Shown: positions 43,727 to 52,102 of the stretch, piece by piece
Position numbering within the stretch: the stretch's first letter is position 1
Layout: every line of letters starts with the position of its first letter
Source: Rhodococcus sp. ABRD24
GTDB taxonomy: Bacteria > Actinomycetota > Actinomycetes > Mycobacteriales > Mycobacteriaceae
Length of the DNA: 64,000 nucleotides
Assembly (NCBI RefSeq): GCF_004328705.1
Contig: NZ_CP035319.1
Coordinates: forward strand, 3,906,001-3,970,000
Direction of reading: 5' to 3'
The notes under the pieces: generated by a model
The model's input: only the letters and a program-made list of their open reading frames with translations
Databases searched by the model: none
Told to the model about the DNA's origin: nothing
Translations under genes and position numbers: made by a program

Positions 43727-44906
43727 TGCAGGCGACGGTAGAAGGTGAACTCGTGCCCGGGCATCAGGTCCGGGTGGGCGATCGCGATGAGGTCGGCCAG
43801 CACCAGATCCGGGCGCAGCACGCCCTGCTCGTAGAAGTCGAGGGCGCCGGCGTCGGTCATCCGGCTCGACGACGTCCACACCTGTCCGTCGCGGAACGCC
43901 GCGAATTCGGCGAGGCGGGTTCGGCGGCGATCGCGTCGGCCTTCGTCTTGTTCGCGGAGTTGCTGATCGCGAGTGGGGCGTCGCCGGCCCGCGCGAATAC
44001 GGTCTCGAGCTCGGTCTGCAGGCTGCCGGTGCCGGGTTCGGTCATCCACGGGTGTGTGATGCGGGCGGTGGCGTACAGGTCGTTGGAGTAGCTGGCCAGC
44101 GGCACGGACCACGCGCCCTGATAGGGCAGTCCGGGCACGATCGTGACCGGTGCTGCGCTTGCCGCGAGCGTCGAGTATTCGTTGTAGTCGGCGACGATCC
44201 CGCGGAATGTCTCGGTGGCCTGTTTCTCGGTTCCGGTGAGGGCAGCGAAGAACTTGATCCATTCTGCGCGGCCCAGCGGATCGGCCTCGAGCCAGTCGTA
44301 GTTGTCGAGTACCGGAATCCCGGCACGCTCGATCACTGCGAACGCGGGATCGGTGAAACCGCCCGTGACCAGTGCCTGCGGTGCCTCCGCGACGACCGCC
44401 TCGGCGTCCACCTGCCCGGCGGTCGCAAACTGGGTGACGCCGGCGCCGGTGATGCGCGTGCGGGCGGCATCGCTGTAGACGTAGTCGGCACTCGCAAAGC
44501 CGGTGAGGGCGTCGAGCTCGCCGAGGGCCTCGAGGCTCGGCAGGTGAGTCGTGGACTCGGCGAACAGGTCGGTCACCGGGGTGACGACCCGCTGCGCGTC
44601 TGTGAGGGCTCCGCTCAGCTCGGGCTTCGGGGCGCCGCACAGCGTCAGGACGTATGCCTCCTCGGCCTGGCCGGGCTGGCGGACCGTGACCACCTGGTAC
44701 GAGTTGTGGTACTCGATGTCGAAGTTCTCGGCATAGTCGACCGTCTGCTTGTCGGTGAAGTAATCGACGCCCGGATCGAAGTCGGTGATGCAATCGGCAC
44801 CGCCGGCGTTCGTGGCCGTCGTGGAGTTCGACGAGCAGGCTGCGGCACCTCCGACGGCGAGGGTGGCGGCGGTCAGGACGGCAGCGGCGCGGAGCGAAAT
44901 CGACAC
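43723..44906 (-). pseudogene. Fec-type substrate-binding lipoprotein, frameshifted
   Basis: Binding protein of the PF01497 (FecB/BtuF) class. A lipoprotein signal ends in GGAAAC-SSNS near residue 24. The frame from GTG 44906 is coherent up to ...KTKADAIAAEP, after which the family C-terminus (RLAEFAAFRDGQVW to GHEFTFYRRLQ) continues in another frame to 43723. Adding one C to the CCC read on the minus strand at 43919-43917 joins both parts as AAEPRLAEFAAF, about 394 residues. So one base is missing: sequencing error, real mutation or, less likely, programmed -1 slippage. The late segment looks under selection, so the damage is recent or artefactual. Confidence 0.85.
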
Positions 44907-44934
44907 CCGGAGAATCTAGCGTGGACCGAAAGCA

Positions 44935-44972
44935 GCAGGGGCCGCGCAGTCAGTCGACTGCGCGGCCCCTGC
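44935..44972 (-). terminator. Perfect 17-bp hairpin after rpsR2
   Basis: Arms GCAGGGGCCGCGCAGTC and its complement with a 4-nt loop, lying 17 bp after the bS18 stop and before the binding-protein gene. Very stable; no long U-tract on the minus strand (TGCTTTCGG). It may end the ribosomal operon or reduce read-through into the transporter genes. Confidence 0.8.
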
Positions 44973-44989
44973 CGTCGTTCTGCGTTCTG

Positions 44990-45244
44990 TTACCGGCTGG
45001 TGAAGGGCAGCAGGGCCATCTCGCGAGCGTTCTTGACCGCGACAGCGACTTGGCGCTGCTGCTGCGGGGTGAGGCCCGTGACGCGGCGGCTGCGGATCTT
45101 GCCGCGGTCGGAGATGAAGGTGCGGAGCAGATTGATGTCCTTGTAGTCGACGGTCTCGACACCCGCGGTGATCAGCGGGTTCTTCTTGGGGCGGCGGCCC
45201 TGCTCGGTGCGCGCCTTCTTCGACGGTGCTCTCTTTACTGCCAT
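44990..45244 (-). CDS. rpsR: Ribosomal protein bS18, zinc-independent (C-) paralogue
   Basis: Protein of 84 residues of the 30S platform. The core [39 protein letters not shown] is unmistakable. It contains no Cys, unlike the zinc-ribbon C+ form, and so is the paralogue used when zinc is scarce. Last of four tandem ribosomal genes (bL28, bL33, uS14, bS18), matching the Zur-controlled set of mycobacteria. Confidence 0.95.
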   Translation of the reverse strand: MAVKRAPSKKARTEQGRRPKKNPLITAGVETVDYKDINLLRTFISDRGKIRSRRVTGLTPQQQRQVAVAVKNAREMALLPFTSR

Positions 45245-45253
45245 TGCATTTCC

Positions 45254-45559
45254 TTACCAGCTCGACTTGTGTACGCCTGGCAGCTCCCCGCGATGTGCCA
45301 TCTCGCGCATCCGCACGCGGGAAAGGCCGAACTTCCGCAGGTGACCGCGCGGACGTCCATCCGCAGCGTCTCGATTGCGCAATCTTACCGGACTCGCATC
45401 CCGCGGAAGCTGTCGAAGCCGGTACTGGGCTTCGGTGCGTTCCTCGGGTGAGCTGGATGGTCGACGGATGGTCTCCTTCAGTTCGGAGCGCAGCGTTGCG
45501 TACCGCGCGACGACGGCTCTGCGCTGCTCGTTCCGCGCGATCTTCGATTTCTTGGCCAT
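45254..45559 (-). CDS. rpsN: Ribosomal protein uS14, zinc-independent (C-) paralogue
   Basis: Protein of 101 residues, the long uS14 form. It starts [17 protein letters not shown] and ends [30 protein letters not shown]. No Cys residues, in contrast to the short CxxC form. Five bp separate it from bL33 and nine from bS18, so all four are clearly one operon. Long uS14 replaces the zinc form under Zur derepression. Confidence 0.95.
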   Translation of the reverse strand: MAKKSKIARNEQRRAVVARYATLRSELKETIRRPSSSPEERTEAQYRLRQLPRDASPVRLRNRDAADGRPRGHLRKFGLSRVRMREMAHRGELPGVHKSSW

Positions 45560-45564
45560 GTCTG

Positions 45565-45729
45565 TCAGCGCTCCTCTCGGAAGTCGACATGCCGACGGAT
45601 CACGGGGTCGTAGCGCCGCAGCACCATCCGGTCGGGGTCGTTGCGGCGGTTCTTACGGGTGACATACCGATACCCGGTCCCCGCGGTCGAGACCAGCTTG
45701 ATGACGGGGCGGACTTCGTTGCCTGCCAT
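45565..45729 (-). CDS. rpmG: Ribosomal protein bL33, zinc-independent (C-) paralogue
   Basis: Protein of 54 residues: [20 protein letters not shown], then [22 protein letters not shown] and ending [10 protein letters not shown]. The Cys pairs of the zinc-binding form are absent. It starts 2 bp after the bL28 stop. Part of the zinc-limitation ribosomal operon. Confidence 0.95.
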   Translation of the reverse strand: MAGNEVRPVIKLVSTAGTGYRYVTRKNRRNDPDRMVLRRYDPVIRRHVDFREER

Positions 45730-45731
45730 GG

Positions 45732-45968
45732 TCAGACCTTCTCTCCCGCGGCCCGCATGCGGGCGACGACGGCCTCGATGCCGTCCCGGTCGATGGTGCG
45801 AATGCCCTTCGGGGTCAGCCTCAGCGTGATGCGCCGCCCCAAGCTGGGCACGAGGTAGGTCTTCTTCTGGATGTTGGGATCCCAGCGGCGGCTGGTGCGC
45901 CGGTGCGAATGGGACACGGACCTGCCGAATCCCGGGGTCCGGCCGGTCACCTGACAGCGAGCGGGCAT
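45732..45968 (-). CDS. rpmB: Ribosomal protein bL28, zinc-independent (C-) paralogue
   Basis: Protein of 78 residues: [40 protein letters not shown] and the [15 protein letters not shown] end. One Cys (residue 5) remains but the zinc-binding set does not. First gene of the operon; its start is about 50 bp from a Zur-like box in the region shared with the divergent CobW-like gene. Confidence 0.95.
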   Translation of the reverse strand: MPARCQVTGRTPGFGRSVSHSHRRTSRRWDPNIQKKTYLVPSLGRRITLRLTPKGIRTIDRDGIEAVVARMRAAGEKV

Positions 45969-46016
45969 GGGGGGCTTCCTCTCCGGTCCCGCGCGGGACC
46001 GAACTCGAGCGGTTAG

Positions 46017-46031
46017 TGAAAATGGTTGTCG
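46017..46031. promoter_or_regulatory. Zur-like box 1 (ribosomal operon side)
   Basis: TGAAAATGGTTGTCG, an imperfect palindrome close to the actinobacterial Zur consensus (TGAAAATGATTTTCA-like). It is 49 bp before the bL28 ATG. Reverse-complementing box 2 gives a closely similar sequence (CGAAAACGGTTGTCA), so the two face each other. Zur with zinc would repress here. Confidence 0.65.
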
Positions 46032-46067
46032 ACAAGCGGGCGAAAGTGTAACCTGACAAAATGTTAA

Positions 46068-46082
46068 TGACAACCGTTTTCG
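46068..46082. promoter_or_regulatory. Zur-like box 2 (CobW-like gene side)
   Basis: TGACAACCGTTTTCG, an imperfect palindrome, ends 12 bp before the preferred GTG of the CobW-like gene. It shares GAAAAYGGTTGTC with box 1 in opposite orientation. A possible -35/-10 (TTGTCG at 46026, TAACCT at 46049, 17-bp spacer) sits between, partly inside box 1. Confidence 0.65.
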
Positions 46083-46094
46083 AAAGGGGTGGCT

Positions 46095-47333
46095 GTGGCT
46101 GACGTGCCGGACGGCCGCACACCGCTGGTTCTCGTCGCGGGCTGGAGTGGTCCGGTCCGCCGGACGGCGCTCTCGCTGTTGGGTGACGGGAGGGCGGGTA
46201 CGGCAGTGATCCACCATGACCTCGGGCAGCTCGGCGAGGGGGTGGTCCGCCGGACCGTGACAACCGGGTCGGTCGGGGCCCCGGAGGTGCGGACCGAGAT
46301 CCTCGAATTGGCGCACGGGTGCGTGTCGTGCACGCTGCGTCACGACCTGCTGCCGCTGTTGCGCCGCCTCCATGCGCGTGGGTCTGTGGACCGGATCGTG
46401 CTCGAGCTCGACCGTGCACTCGAACCGGAGGCCGTGTGCTGGGCGATCGAGCACGTACCGGTGGTCGGTGTGGGCAACCGACTCGACGTGCCCGCGATCC
46501 GGGACGTCCGGGTGGATGCGGTCGTGACCTGCCTCGACGCCGAGGAGTGGTGGCTTGCCGCCACCGGAGACGAGGATCTCGACGACGACCGGACCCTGGC
46601 CCAGGTGGCCGTCGGGCAGGTGGAGTTCGCCGATGCGCTCGTGGTTGAAAACGACACCGGCGAGCCGTGGCTGTCGCACCAGCTGCGGGCAGTTCTCGCC
46701 CGCATTGCGCCCGGTGCGCCGATCTCCAGGACACCCGACGCGGGTGCGTTGCTGCCGCTCATCCCGCCGGATGCCCGACGCGGTCGGATCTTCGGTACGC
46801 ATGCGCCGCTGCTGCGTGGCGGCCCGCCCCTGCACTCCGAGCACGGGGTGTCACTCGTCGAGTTCACTGCCCGACGGCCCTTTCACCCCGGACGGCTGCA
46901 CGAGGCGATCGACGTCCTGCTCGACGGCGTTGTCACGGCGCGTGGCCGCATGTGGCTTGCGACGCGATCCGATGTCGCGCTGTGGCTCGAATCCGCCGGC
47001 GGGGGGCTGCGTGTGGCGAGTGCGGACCGATGGCTGGCGGCGATGACGGACGACGAGCTCGCGGACGTCGACGACGAACGGCGCGCGCTCGCCGCGCTGG
47101 GCTGGGACGAGCGGTTCGGTGACCGGGACACCTCACTCGTGGTGCTCGTCCACGACGCCGATCCGGACGCGGTGACTCGCGCATTGAACTGGGCACTGCT
47201 CACCGAGCGCGAGATGGCAGACGAGTCGGCATGGTCCACGTTGGAGGACCCGTTCGGGGAGTTCCACGAAGACCCGTGCGCGGATCCCGACCCGGCGTGC
47301 CCTGGGGTCAGCCGCGGACACGGGGAGGGCTGA
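46095..47333 (+). CDS. CobW/COG0523-like protein without P-loop (Mrf-like hibernation factor candidate)
   Basis: Protein of 412 residues. It aligns in form with CobW/COG0523 metal GTPases, but the Walker A site is [10 protein letters not shown] (residues 16-25), lacking the Gly-Lys-Thr that binds nucleotide. The CxCC-type metal motif is [10 protein letters not shown] (Cys76, Cys79). A CobW_C-like domain follows ([15 protein letters not shown]). In M. smegmatis a protein of this kind, Mrf, encoded with the C- ribosomal genes, recruits the hibernation factor Mpy to ribosomes; context and the lost P-loop favour that role over a zinc chaperone. AAAGGGG is 6 nt before GTG 46095; GTG 46089 is possible. 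Confidence 0.8.
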   Translation: MADVPDGRTPLVLVAGWSGPVRRTALSLLGDGRAGTAVIHHDLGQLGEGVVRRTVTTGSVGAPEVRTEILELAHGCVSCTLRHDLLPLLRRLHARGSVDRIVLELDRALEPEAVCWAIEHVPVVGVGNRLDVPAIRDVRVDAVVTCLDAEEWWLAATGDEDLDDDRTLAQVAVGQVEFADALVVENDTGEPWLSHQLRAVLARIAPGAPISRTPDAGALLPLIPPDARRGRIFGTHAPLLRGGPPLHSEHGVSLVEFTARRPFHPGRLHEAIDVLLDGVVTARGRMWLATRSDVALWLESAGGGLRVASADRWLAAMTDDELADVDDERRALAALGWDERFGDRDTSLVVLVHDADPDAVTRALNWALLTEREMADESAWSTLEDPFGEFHEDPCADPDPACPGVSRGHGEG

Positions 47334-47336
47334 ACG

Positions 47337-47510
47337 ATGGCGGTACCCAAGCGGCGCGTGTCGCGCGCCAACACCCGCAGTCGGCGGTCCCAGTGGAAGG
47401 CAGCCGTCCCGGATCTGGTGACGGTGACCGTCGACGGCCGAACACATCGCGTCCCCCGACGTCTGGTGCGCGCGGTCCGGCTCGGCCGGATCGATCCGGG
47501 AAGGCTGTGA
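47337..47510 (+). CDS. rpmF: Ribosomal protein bL32, cysteine-free
   Basis: Protein of 57 residues starting [20 protein letters not shown] and ending [16 protein letters not shown]. The zinc ribbon Cys are absent, as in M. tuberculosis RpmF (Rv0979A), which also lies just before mprA. It begins 3 bp after the CobW-like stop with GGGAGGGC upstream, so it is probably cotranscribed with that gene and under the Zur-like box, although it may be the only bL32. Confidence 0.93.
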   Translation: MAVPKRRVSRANTRSRRSQWKAAVPDLVTVTVDGRTHRVPRRLVRAVRLGRIDPGRL

Positions 47511-47544
47511 CACCCGGCGCGCCGGGGCGTGCGACGCTGTCCGC

Positions 47545-48156
47545 GTGCTGCTGAAGATTCTCGAGCTTGTGGGTATCGCGGCGTTCGCCGCATCCGGCGC
47601 GCTGGTCGGGGTCACCAAACGGTTCGACATATTCGGGGTGTGCGTCGTCGGGGTCTTCACCGGTATCGGTGGCGGCATCGTCCGCGACGTGCTGCTCGGC
47701 ACCCACCCTCCGACGTCGCTGACCAGTTGGCCGTTGTTCGGTACCGCTGCGGTGACGTCGGTGGTCGTGTTCTTCGTGCACTCGACGCTCGGGAAGCTGC
47801 GCCGCGAGATCCTCGTACTCGACGCGTTGGGTATGGGTCTGTTCGCGAGCACCGGCGCGGCGATCGCGTTGGACGCCGGCGCGGGTCCGCTCGCGTCGAC
47901 CCTCGTCGGGGCGACCGCCGCGATCGGTGGGGGCATTCTGCGTGACGTTCTCGTCAACGAGGTTCCGCTGCTGCTGCACCGCGATTTCTACGCGATCCCG
48001 GCCTTGCTCGGCGCGACGATCGTCGTGGCCGGATCGTCCGTGGGCCTGGCCGGCAACACTGCGCTGATGATCGGCACAGTCGTCGCCTCGACGGTGCGGC
48101 TGGTCGCGATGTGGCGGAATTGGAGCCTTCCGGGGCCGCGGCTGCCGCGGGAGTGA
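47545..48156 (+). CDS. TRIC-type cation channel / UPF0126 (YadS-like) membrane protein
   Basis: Protein of 203 residues with seven membrane segments in two repeats, each carrying GGG(I)xRDVL ([22 protein letters not shown]), the signature of bacterial trimeric intracellular cation channels. Start GTG 47545, 34 bp after rpmF, without a clear ribosome site. Possibly K+ or another monovalent cation; physiological role uncertain. Confidence 0.9.
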   Translation: MLLKILELVGIAAFAASGALVGVTKRFDIFGVCVVGVFTGIGGGIVRDVLLGTHPPTSLTSWPLFGTAAVTSVVVFFVHSTLGKLRREILVLDALGMGLFASTGAAIALDAGAGPLASTLVGATAAIGGGILRDVLVNEVPLLLHRDFYAIPALLGATIVVAGSSVGLAGNTALMIGTVVASTVRLVAMWRNWSLPGPRLPRE

Positions 48157-48187
48157 CGCGACACGCCGGGGCTGGTCAACGGGATCC

Positions 48188-48204
48188 TCTCAGCGGGATC
48201 TCAG
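48188..48204 (+). promoter_or_regulatory. MprA-like box upstream of mprA
   Basis: Direct repeat of TCTCAG in TCTCAGCGGGATCTCAG, 22 bp before the mprA ATG. Sixteen of 17 bases match the element upstream of pepD. MprA of M. tuberculosis binds tandem 8-bp units of this kind before mprA and pepD, so autoregulation is likely. Confidence 0.7.
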
Positions 48205-48226
48205 TCGGTGGGGCCAAAATGGCCGC

Positions 48227-48913
48227 ATGCGCATTTTGGTGGTCGATGACGACCGGGCCGTGCGGGAGTCGCTGCGGCGTTCCCTCAGTTTCAACGGGTA
48301 CACCGTAGAGCTCGCGGTCGACGGACTCGATGCGCTCGAGAAGGTTGCCGCGTCGCGGCCGGATGCTCTGGTCCTCGACGTGATGATGCCGAGGGTCGAC
48401 GGGCTCGAGGTGTGCCGGCGTCTGCGTAGCACAGGCGACGATCTGCCGATTCTCGTTCTCACCGCTCGTGATTCGGTGTCCGAGCGGGTGGCCGGGCTCG
48501 ACGCGGGGGCCGACGACTACCTGCCCAAGCCGTTCGCTCTCGAGGAGTTGCTGGCGCGGCTGCGGGCGCTGCTGCGGCGCACGACTTCCGCAGTCGGTGA
48601 CGAGTCCGAGGCAATGACGTTCGAGGATCTGAGCCTGGATCCGGTGACGCGTGAGGTGACCCGCGGCGGACGCTCGATCAGTCTCACCCGCACAGAGTTC
48701 TCGCTCCTCGAAATGCTCATGGCGAACCCGCGCCGTGTCCTCTCGCGTAGCCGAATCCTCGAGGAGGTGTGGGGTTACGACTTTCCGACATCCGGCAATG
48801 CGCTCGAGGTCTACGTCGGCTACCTGCGCCGCAAGACCGAGGCCGACGGCGAAACGCGGTTGATCCACACGGTCCGGGGTGTCGGTTACGTGTTGCGGGA
48901 GACCCCGCCGTGA
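48227..48913 (+). CDS. mprA: Response regulator MprA
   Basis: OmpR/PhoB-type regulator of 228 residues. The receiver domain has the phosphoacceptor Asp51 (LVLDVMMP), Thr79 and Lys101 (LPKPFA); the C-terminal winged helix ends with [31 protein letters not shown]. In M. tuberculosis MprAB answers envelope stress and drives sigB, sigE and pepD. Stop and mprB start overlap (TGATG). Order mprA-mprB-pepD-moaB2 matches Rv0981-Rv0984. Confidence 0.97.
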   Translation: MRILVVDDDRAVRESLRRSLSFNGYTVELAVDGLDALEKVAASRPDALVLDVMMPRVDGLEVCRRLRSTGDDLPILVLTARDSVSERVAGLDAGADDYLPKPFALEELLARLRALLRRTTSAVGDESEAMTFEDLSLDPVTREVTRGGRSISLTRTEFSLLEMLMANPRRVLSRSRILEEVWGYDFPTSGNALEVYVGYLRRKTEADGETRLIHTVRGVGYVLRETPP

Positions 48914-50373
48914 TGGTTGCCCCGTTCGGTCGTACGGGAGCCCGCCCGGCCGGGCCCGGAACGCCGCTCGGTCCGATGCCGCTGCCACACGAGATGCGTC
49001 CGCCGATGCCCCTGACCCGCTCGGTGTCGCTGCGGTGGCGCGTGACGCTGCTCGCGGCGTCCGTCGTGGCGATCGTGGTGGCCGTGATGGCGATCGCCGC
49101 GTACGCGGTGGTCTCTCGCGCTCTCTACGCGGATGTCGATCATCAGTTGCAGTCACGCGCCTCCGCGATTGTCGACAACGACCTCATCACGTTCGATCCG
49201 AGGTACATCGCGGGTGCCACGCTCTACACCACCGATATCAGTGTGGCGCTGATCTTTCCGGATCTGAACAAGTACATACCGCCAGGTTCTGCGGTGCCGA
49301 TCGGTCCGCCCGAACTCGCGGTCGCGCGCGGCCAGAACGACGTGTCGTTGCGAACGGTCGAGGGCAATCGAGTGCTTGCCGAGCGGACTCGTGACGGCAG
49401 CACCCTGGTGATCGCGCAGCGGCTGGAGCCGACCGAGGACGTGCTGGATCGTCTGGCGTGGGTTCTGTTGGTGGTCGGCGGGTGCGGTGTCGTACTTGCC
49501 GCGGCGGCCGGAACCACCGTCGGACGAACCGGGCTTCGGCCGATCGCGAGGTTGACGGCCGCGGCCGAACGCGTCGCGCGCACCGATGACCTCACACCCA
49601 TTCCGGTAACCGGCAACGACGAGCTGGCGCGGCTGACAGTCAGCTTCAATACGATGCTGCGCGCGCTCGCGGAATCTCGGGGGCGGCAGAGCCGTCTGGT
49701 CGCCGATGCCGGGCACGAACTGCGCACTCCGTTGACCTCGCTGCGCACCAACATGGAACTGCTGATCGCGTCGAGCCGGCCGGGGGCACCGCATATTCCG
49801 GACCAGGACATGGCCGAACTCCGGGTCGATGTGGTGGCCCAGATCGAGGAACTGTCCACCCTTGTCGGTGACCTGGTGGACCTCGCGCGTGAGGATGCGC
49901 CCGAGACGGTGTTCGAGCTCGTCGACATCAGCGAGACAGTGGAGCGGTCGCTCGAGAAAGCCCGCCGCCGGCGCAATGAGATCGACTTCGAAGCGGTGAC
50001 CACGCCATGGTTCGTGTACGGCGACCAGGCCGGGCTCTCGCGGGCGGTCCTCAACGTGCTCGACAATGCCGCGAAGTGGAGTCCGCCCGGCGAGCAGGTG
50101 CAGGTGGCGATGCGTCAGATCGGCGACAGACTACTCGAACTCACTGTCGACGACGCCGGTCCGGGTGTCCCTGAGGAGGATCGGGAACTGGTCTTCGAAC
50201 GCTTCTACCGGTCCACCGCGTCCCGGTCCATGCCGGGGTCGGGGCTCGGCCTGGCGATCGTGCGACAGGTGGTGGTCAAGCACGGTGGGACGATCGCGGT
50301 GGAGACGTCCGACCGTGGGGGTGCTCGCGTGCGCATCGTCCTGCCGGGAGAGCCCGAGGCCGACCCTCGCTGA
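48913..50373 (+). CDS. mprB: Sensor histidine kinase MprB
   Basis: Protein of 486 residues. Two membrane helices (about 43-68 and 182-203) flank a periplasmic sensor of about 110 residues; a HAMP region follows, then the H-box DAGHELRTPLTSLRTN with His268, and the ATPase N, G1 and G2 boxes (VLNVLDNAAKWSP, DDAGPGVPEED, GSGLGLAIV). A Pro-rich cytoplasmic N-terminus of 40 residues precedes helix 1. ATG 48913 overlaps the mprA stop; GTG 48910 is in frame. Confidence 0.96.
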   Translation: MVAPFGRTGARPAGPGTPLGPMPLPHEMRPPMPLTRSVSLRWRVTLLAASVVAIVVAVMAIAAYAVVSRALYADVDHQLQSRASAIVDNDLITFDPRYIAGATLYTTDISVALIFPDLNKYIPPGSAVPIGPPELAVARGQNDVSLRTVEGNRVLAERTRDGSTLVIAQRLEPTEDVLDRLAWVLLVVGGCGVVLAAAAGTTVGRTGLRPIARLTAAAERVARTDDLTPIPVTGNDELARLTVSFNTMLRALAESRGRQSRLVADAGHELRTPLTSLRTNMELLIASSRPGAPHIPDQDMAELRVDVVAQIEELSTLVGDLVDLAREDAPETVFELVDISETVERSLEKARRRRNEIDFEAVTTPWFVYGDQAGLSRAVLNVLDNAAKWSPPGEQVQVAMRQIGDRLLELTVDDAGPGVPEEDRELVFERFYRSTASRSMPGSGLGLAIVRQVVVKHGGTIAVETSDRGGARVRIVLPGEPEADPR

Positions 50374-50464
50374 CCGTTTCATGTCCCGCTATCGGCGGCC
50401 AAGACCGAGGTCACCGCGGCCCCATGTCCGCGATCGCCGAGGACACGGGAAACTGAAGGCAGCG

Positions 50465-50481
50465 TCTCAGCGGGCTCTCAG
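50465..50481 (+). promoter_or_regulatory. MprA-like box upstream of pepD
   Basis: TCTCAGCGGGCTCTCAG, 158 bp before the pepD ATG in the 266-bp mprB-pepD gap. It differs from the mprA-proximal copy at one base. The distance leaves room for a promoter and a leader of over 100 nt before pepD. Confidence 0.7.
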
Positions 50482-50639
50482 CCACACGGTGCAACCTGAT
50501 ACCAGCGACCGGACGACAGCCGGACCCTCGGTGAATCGACACGACGCGGCGGCAGCAATTCCGTGGCGTCGCCCGGTCACCGATCTCCAGAGACACTGCG
50601 ACCGCCCAACCCAGGTGGTCACGACACGAAAGCGGTGCG

Positions 50640-52019
50640 ATGACCGACGACCGTAATCTTCACGGCGACCCCAACCACGGCGCTCACCAGCACGGCGCTC
50701 ACCAGCAGGGAAGCCCGCAACCGGGCACCGGCCCGTCCGTGCCGCAGGATCCGTGGCGCTCGGGCGCCGCTTACCACCCGCAAAACCCCGGCTACCAGGG
50801 TGGGCCGGGGCAGGTCGGCGGCTACGGGCAGCCCGGGTACCACTCGGCGTACCAGCCCACCGAGCAGATGCCGGGAGTCGGGACCACCGGAACGCTGCCC
50901 ACGACCGGCGCACCTGTACCGGGTCCGAAGCGGAGCGGTCGTTCCGCGCTGGTCGCCGGTGCGATCGCGCTGGCGCTGGTGAGCGGCGGTATCGGTGGTG
51001 CGGTGGGTGCGATCGCGACATCGTCCAACAACGGTGGCGACGCTCCCGTGTCGAATGCACTCAATGCCCCGAAGGCCAGCACCAGTCCGGCGTCGAACGC
51101 TCCCGCCGGATCGGTTCAGGCGGTCGCGACCAAGGTCGTCCCGAGCGTGGTGCAGATTCAGGTCGCGGGCACCCGTCAGGGTGAGGGCTCCGGCGTCGTG
51201 CTGTCTTCGGATGGGCTGATCATGACGAACAACCACGTGATCGCCGGCGGAGGACCGGACGCGAAGCTGATGGTGGCCTTCTCCGACGGCACCACCGCGC
51301 CGGCCTCCCTCGTGGGTACCGACCCCACGTCGGACATCGCGGTGATCAAGGTGTCGGGCAAGTCGGACCTGACCCCCGTCGAGCTGGGTTCCTCGGAGAA
51401 CGTGCAGGTGGGCCAGCAGGTTGTCGCGATCGGTTCTCCGCTCGGCCTGGCCGGCACCGTCACCTCGGGCATCGTCTCGGCGCTCGACCGGCCAGTATCG
51501 ACCAGCGGTGAGATGGGTAACCAGAACACGGTCATCGATGCGCTCCAGACCGACGCCGCGATCAACCCGGGCAACTCGGGTGGTGCGCTCGTCGACATGG
51601 ACGGCCAGCTGATCGGGATCAACACCGCGATCGCCACTGCGGGCGGTCAGGGTGGTTCGATCGGACTCGGGTTTGCGATTCCGGTCGACCAGGCGCGGCG
51701 GATCGCAGACGAACTGGTCAAGACCGGCAAGGCGACCCAGGCGATCATCGGCGTGCAGGTCTCGGCGAAGGAGTCGACGGGCGGCGCTGCGGTTGTGGAC
51801 GTCACTGCTGGGGGACCGGCAGACAAGGCCGGAATCCCGAAGGGCGCCGTCGTGACGAAGGTCGAAGACCGGGTGATCAGCAGTGGCGATGCGCTGATCG
51901 CGGCCATCCGTTCCCACGCCCCGGGCGATCAGGTGGCCGTCACCTACCAGGACACGGCGGGTAACTCGAAGACCGTCGACGTCCAGCTGGGTACCGCGCC
52001 CACCACTGGTGGCAAGTGA
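50640..52019 (+). CDS. pepD: HtrA-like serine protease PepD
   Basis: Membrane-anchored trypsin-like protease/chaperone of 459 residues. A Gly/Gln/Pro-rich cytoplasmic segment (1-98) is followed by one membrane helix (about 101-127), the protease domain with His199 (TNNHVI), Asp232 (TSDIAVIKV) and Ser313 (INPGNSGGALV), and a C-terminal PDZ domain (about 370-459). In mycobacteria PepD works with MprAB in envelope stress. The upstream MprA-like box fits this. Confidence 0.97.
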   Translation: MTDDRNLHGDPNHGAHQHGAHQQGSPQPGTGPSVPQDPWRSGAAYHPQNPGYQGGPGQVGGYGQPGYHSAYQPTEQMPGVGTTGTLPTTGAPVPGPKRSGRSALVAGAIALALVSGGIGGAVGAIATSSNNGGDAPVSNALNAPKASTSPASNAPAGSVQAVATKVVPSVVQIQVAGTRQGEGSGVVLSSDGLIMTNNHVIAGGGPDAKLMVAFSDGTTAPASLVGTDPTSDIAVIKVSGKSDLTPVELGSSENVQVGQQVVAIGSPLGLAGTVTSGIVSALDRPVSTSGEMGNQNTVIDALQTDAAINPGNSGGALVDMDGQLIGINTAIATAGGQGGSIGLGFAIPVDQARRIADELVKTGKATQAIIGVQVSAKESTGGAAVVDVTAGGPADKAGIPKGAVVTKVEDRVISSGDALIAAIRSHAPGDQVAVTYQDTAGNSKTVDVQLGTAPTTGGK

Positions 52020-52102
52020 TGCGCGCCGGAGGCAGGCCCGTGCTGGCACGGATTCACCGGCAGGTCCCGTCGGGCCCGGGGGAGGCCACTACGGTAGGGA
52101 CC

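Noticed and set aside
43857..44906. Programmed -1 frameshifting in the binding-protein gene
   Set aside because: No convincing slippery heptamer or downstream structure seen; a lost C in a C-run is simpler.
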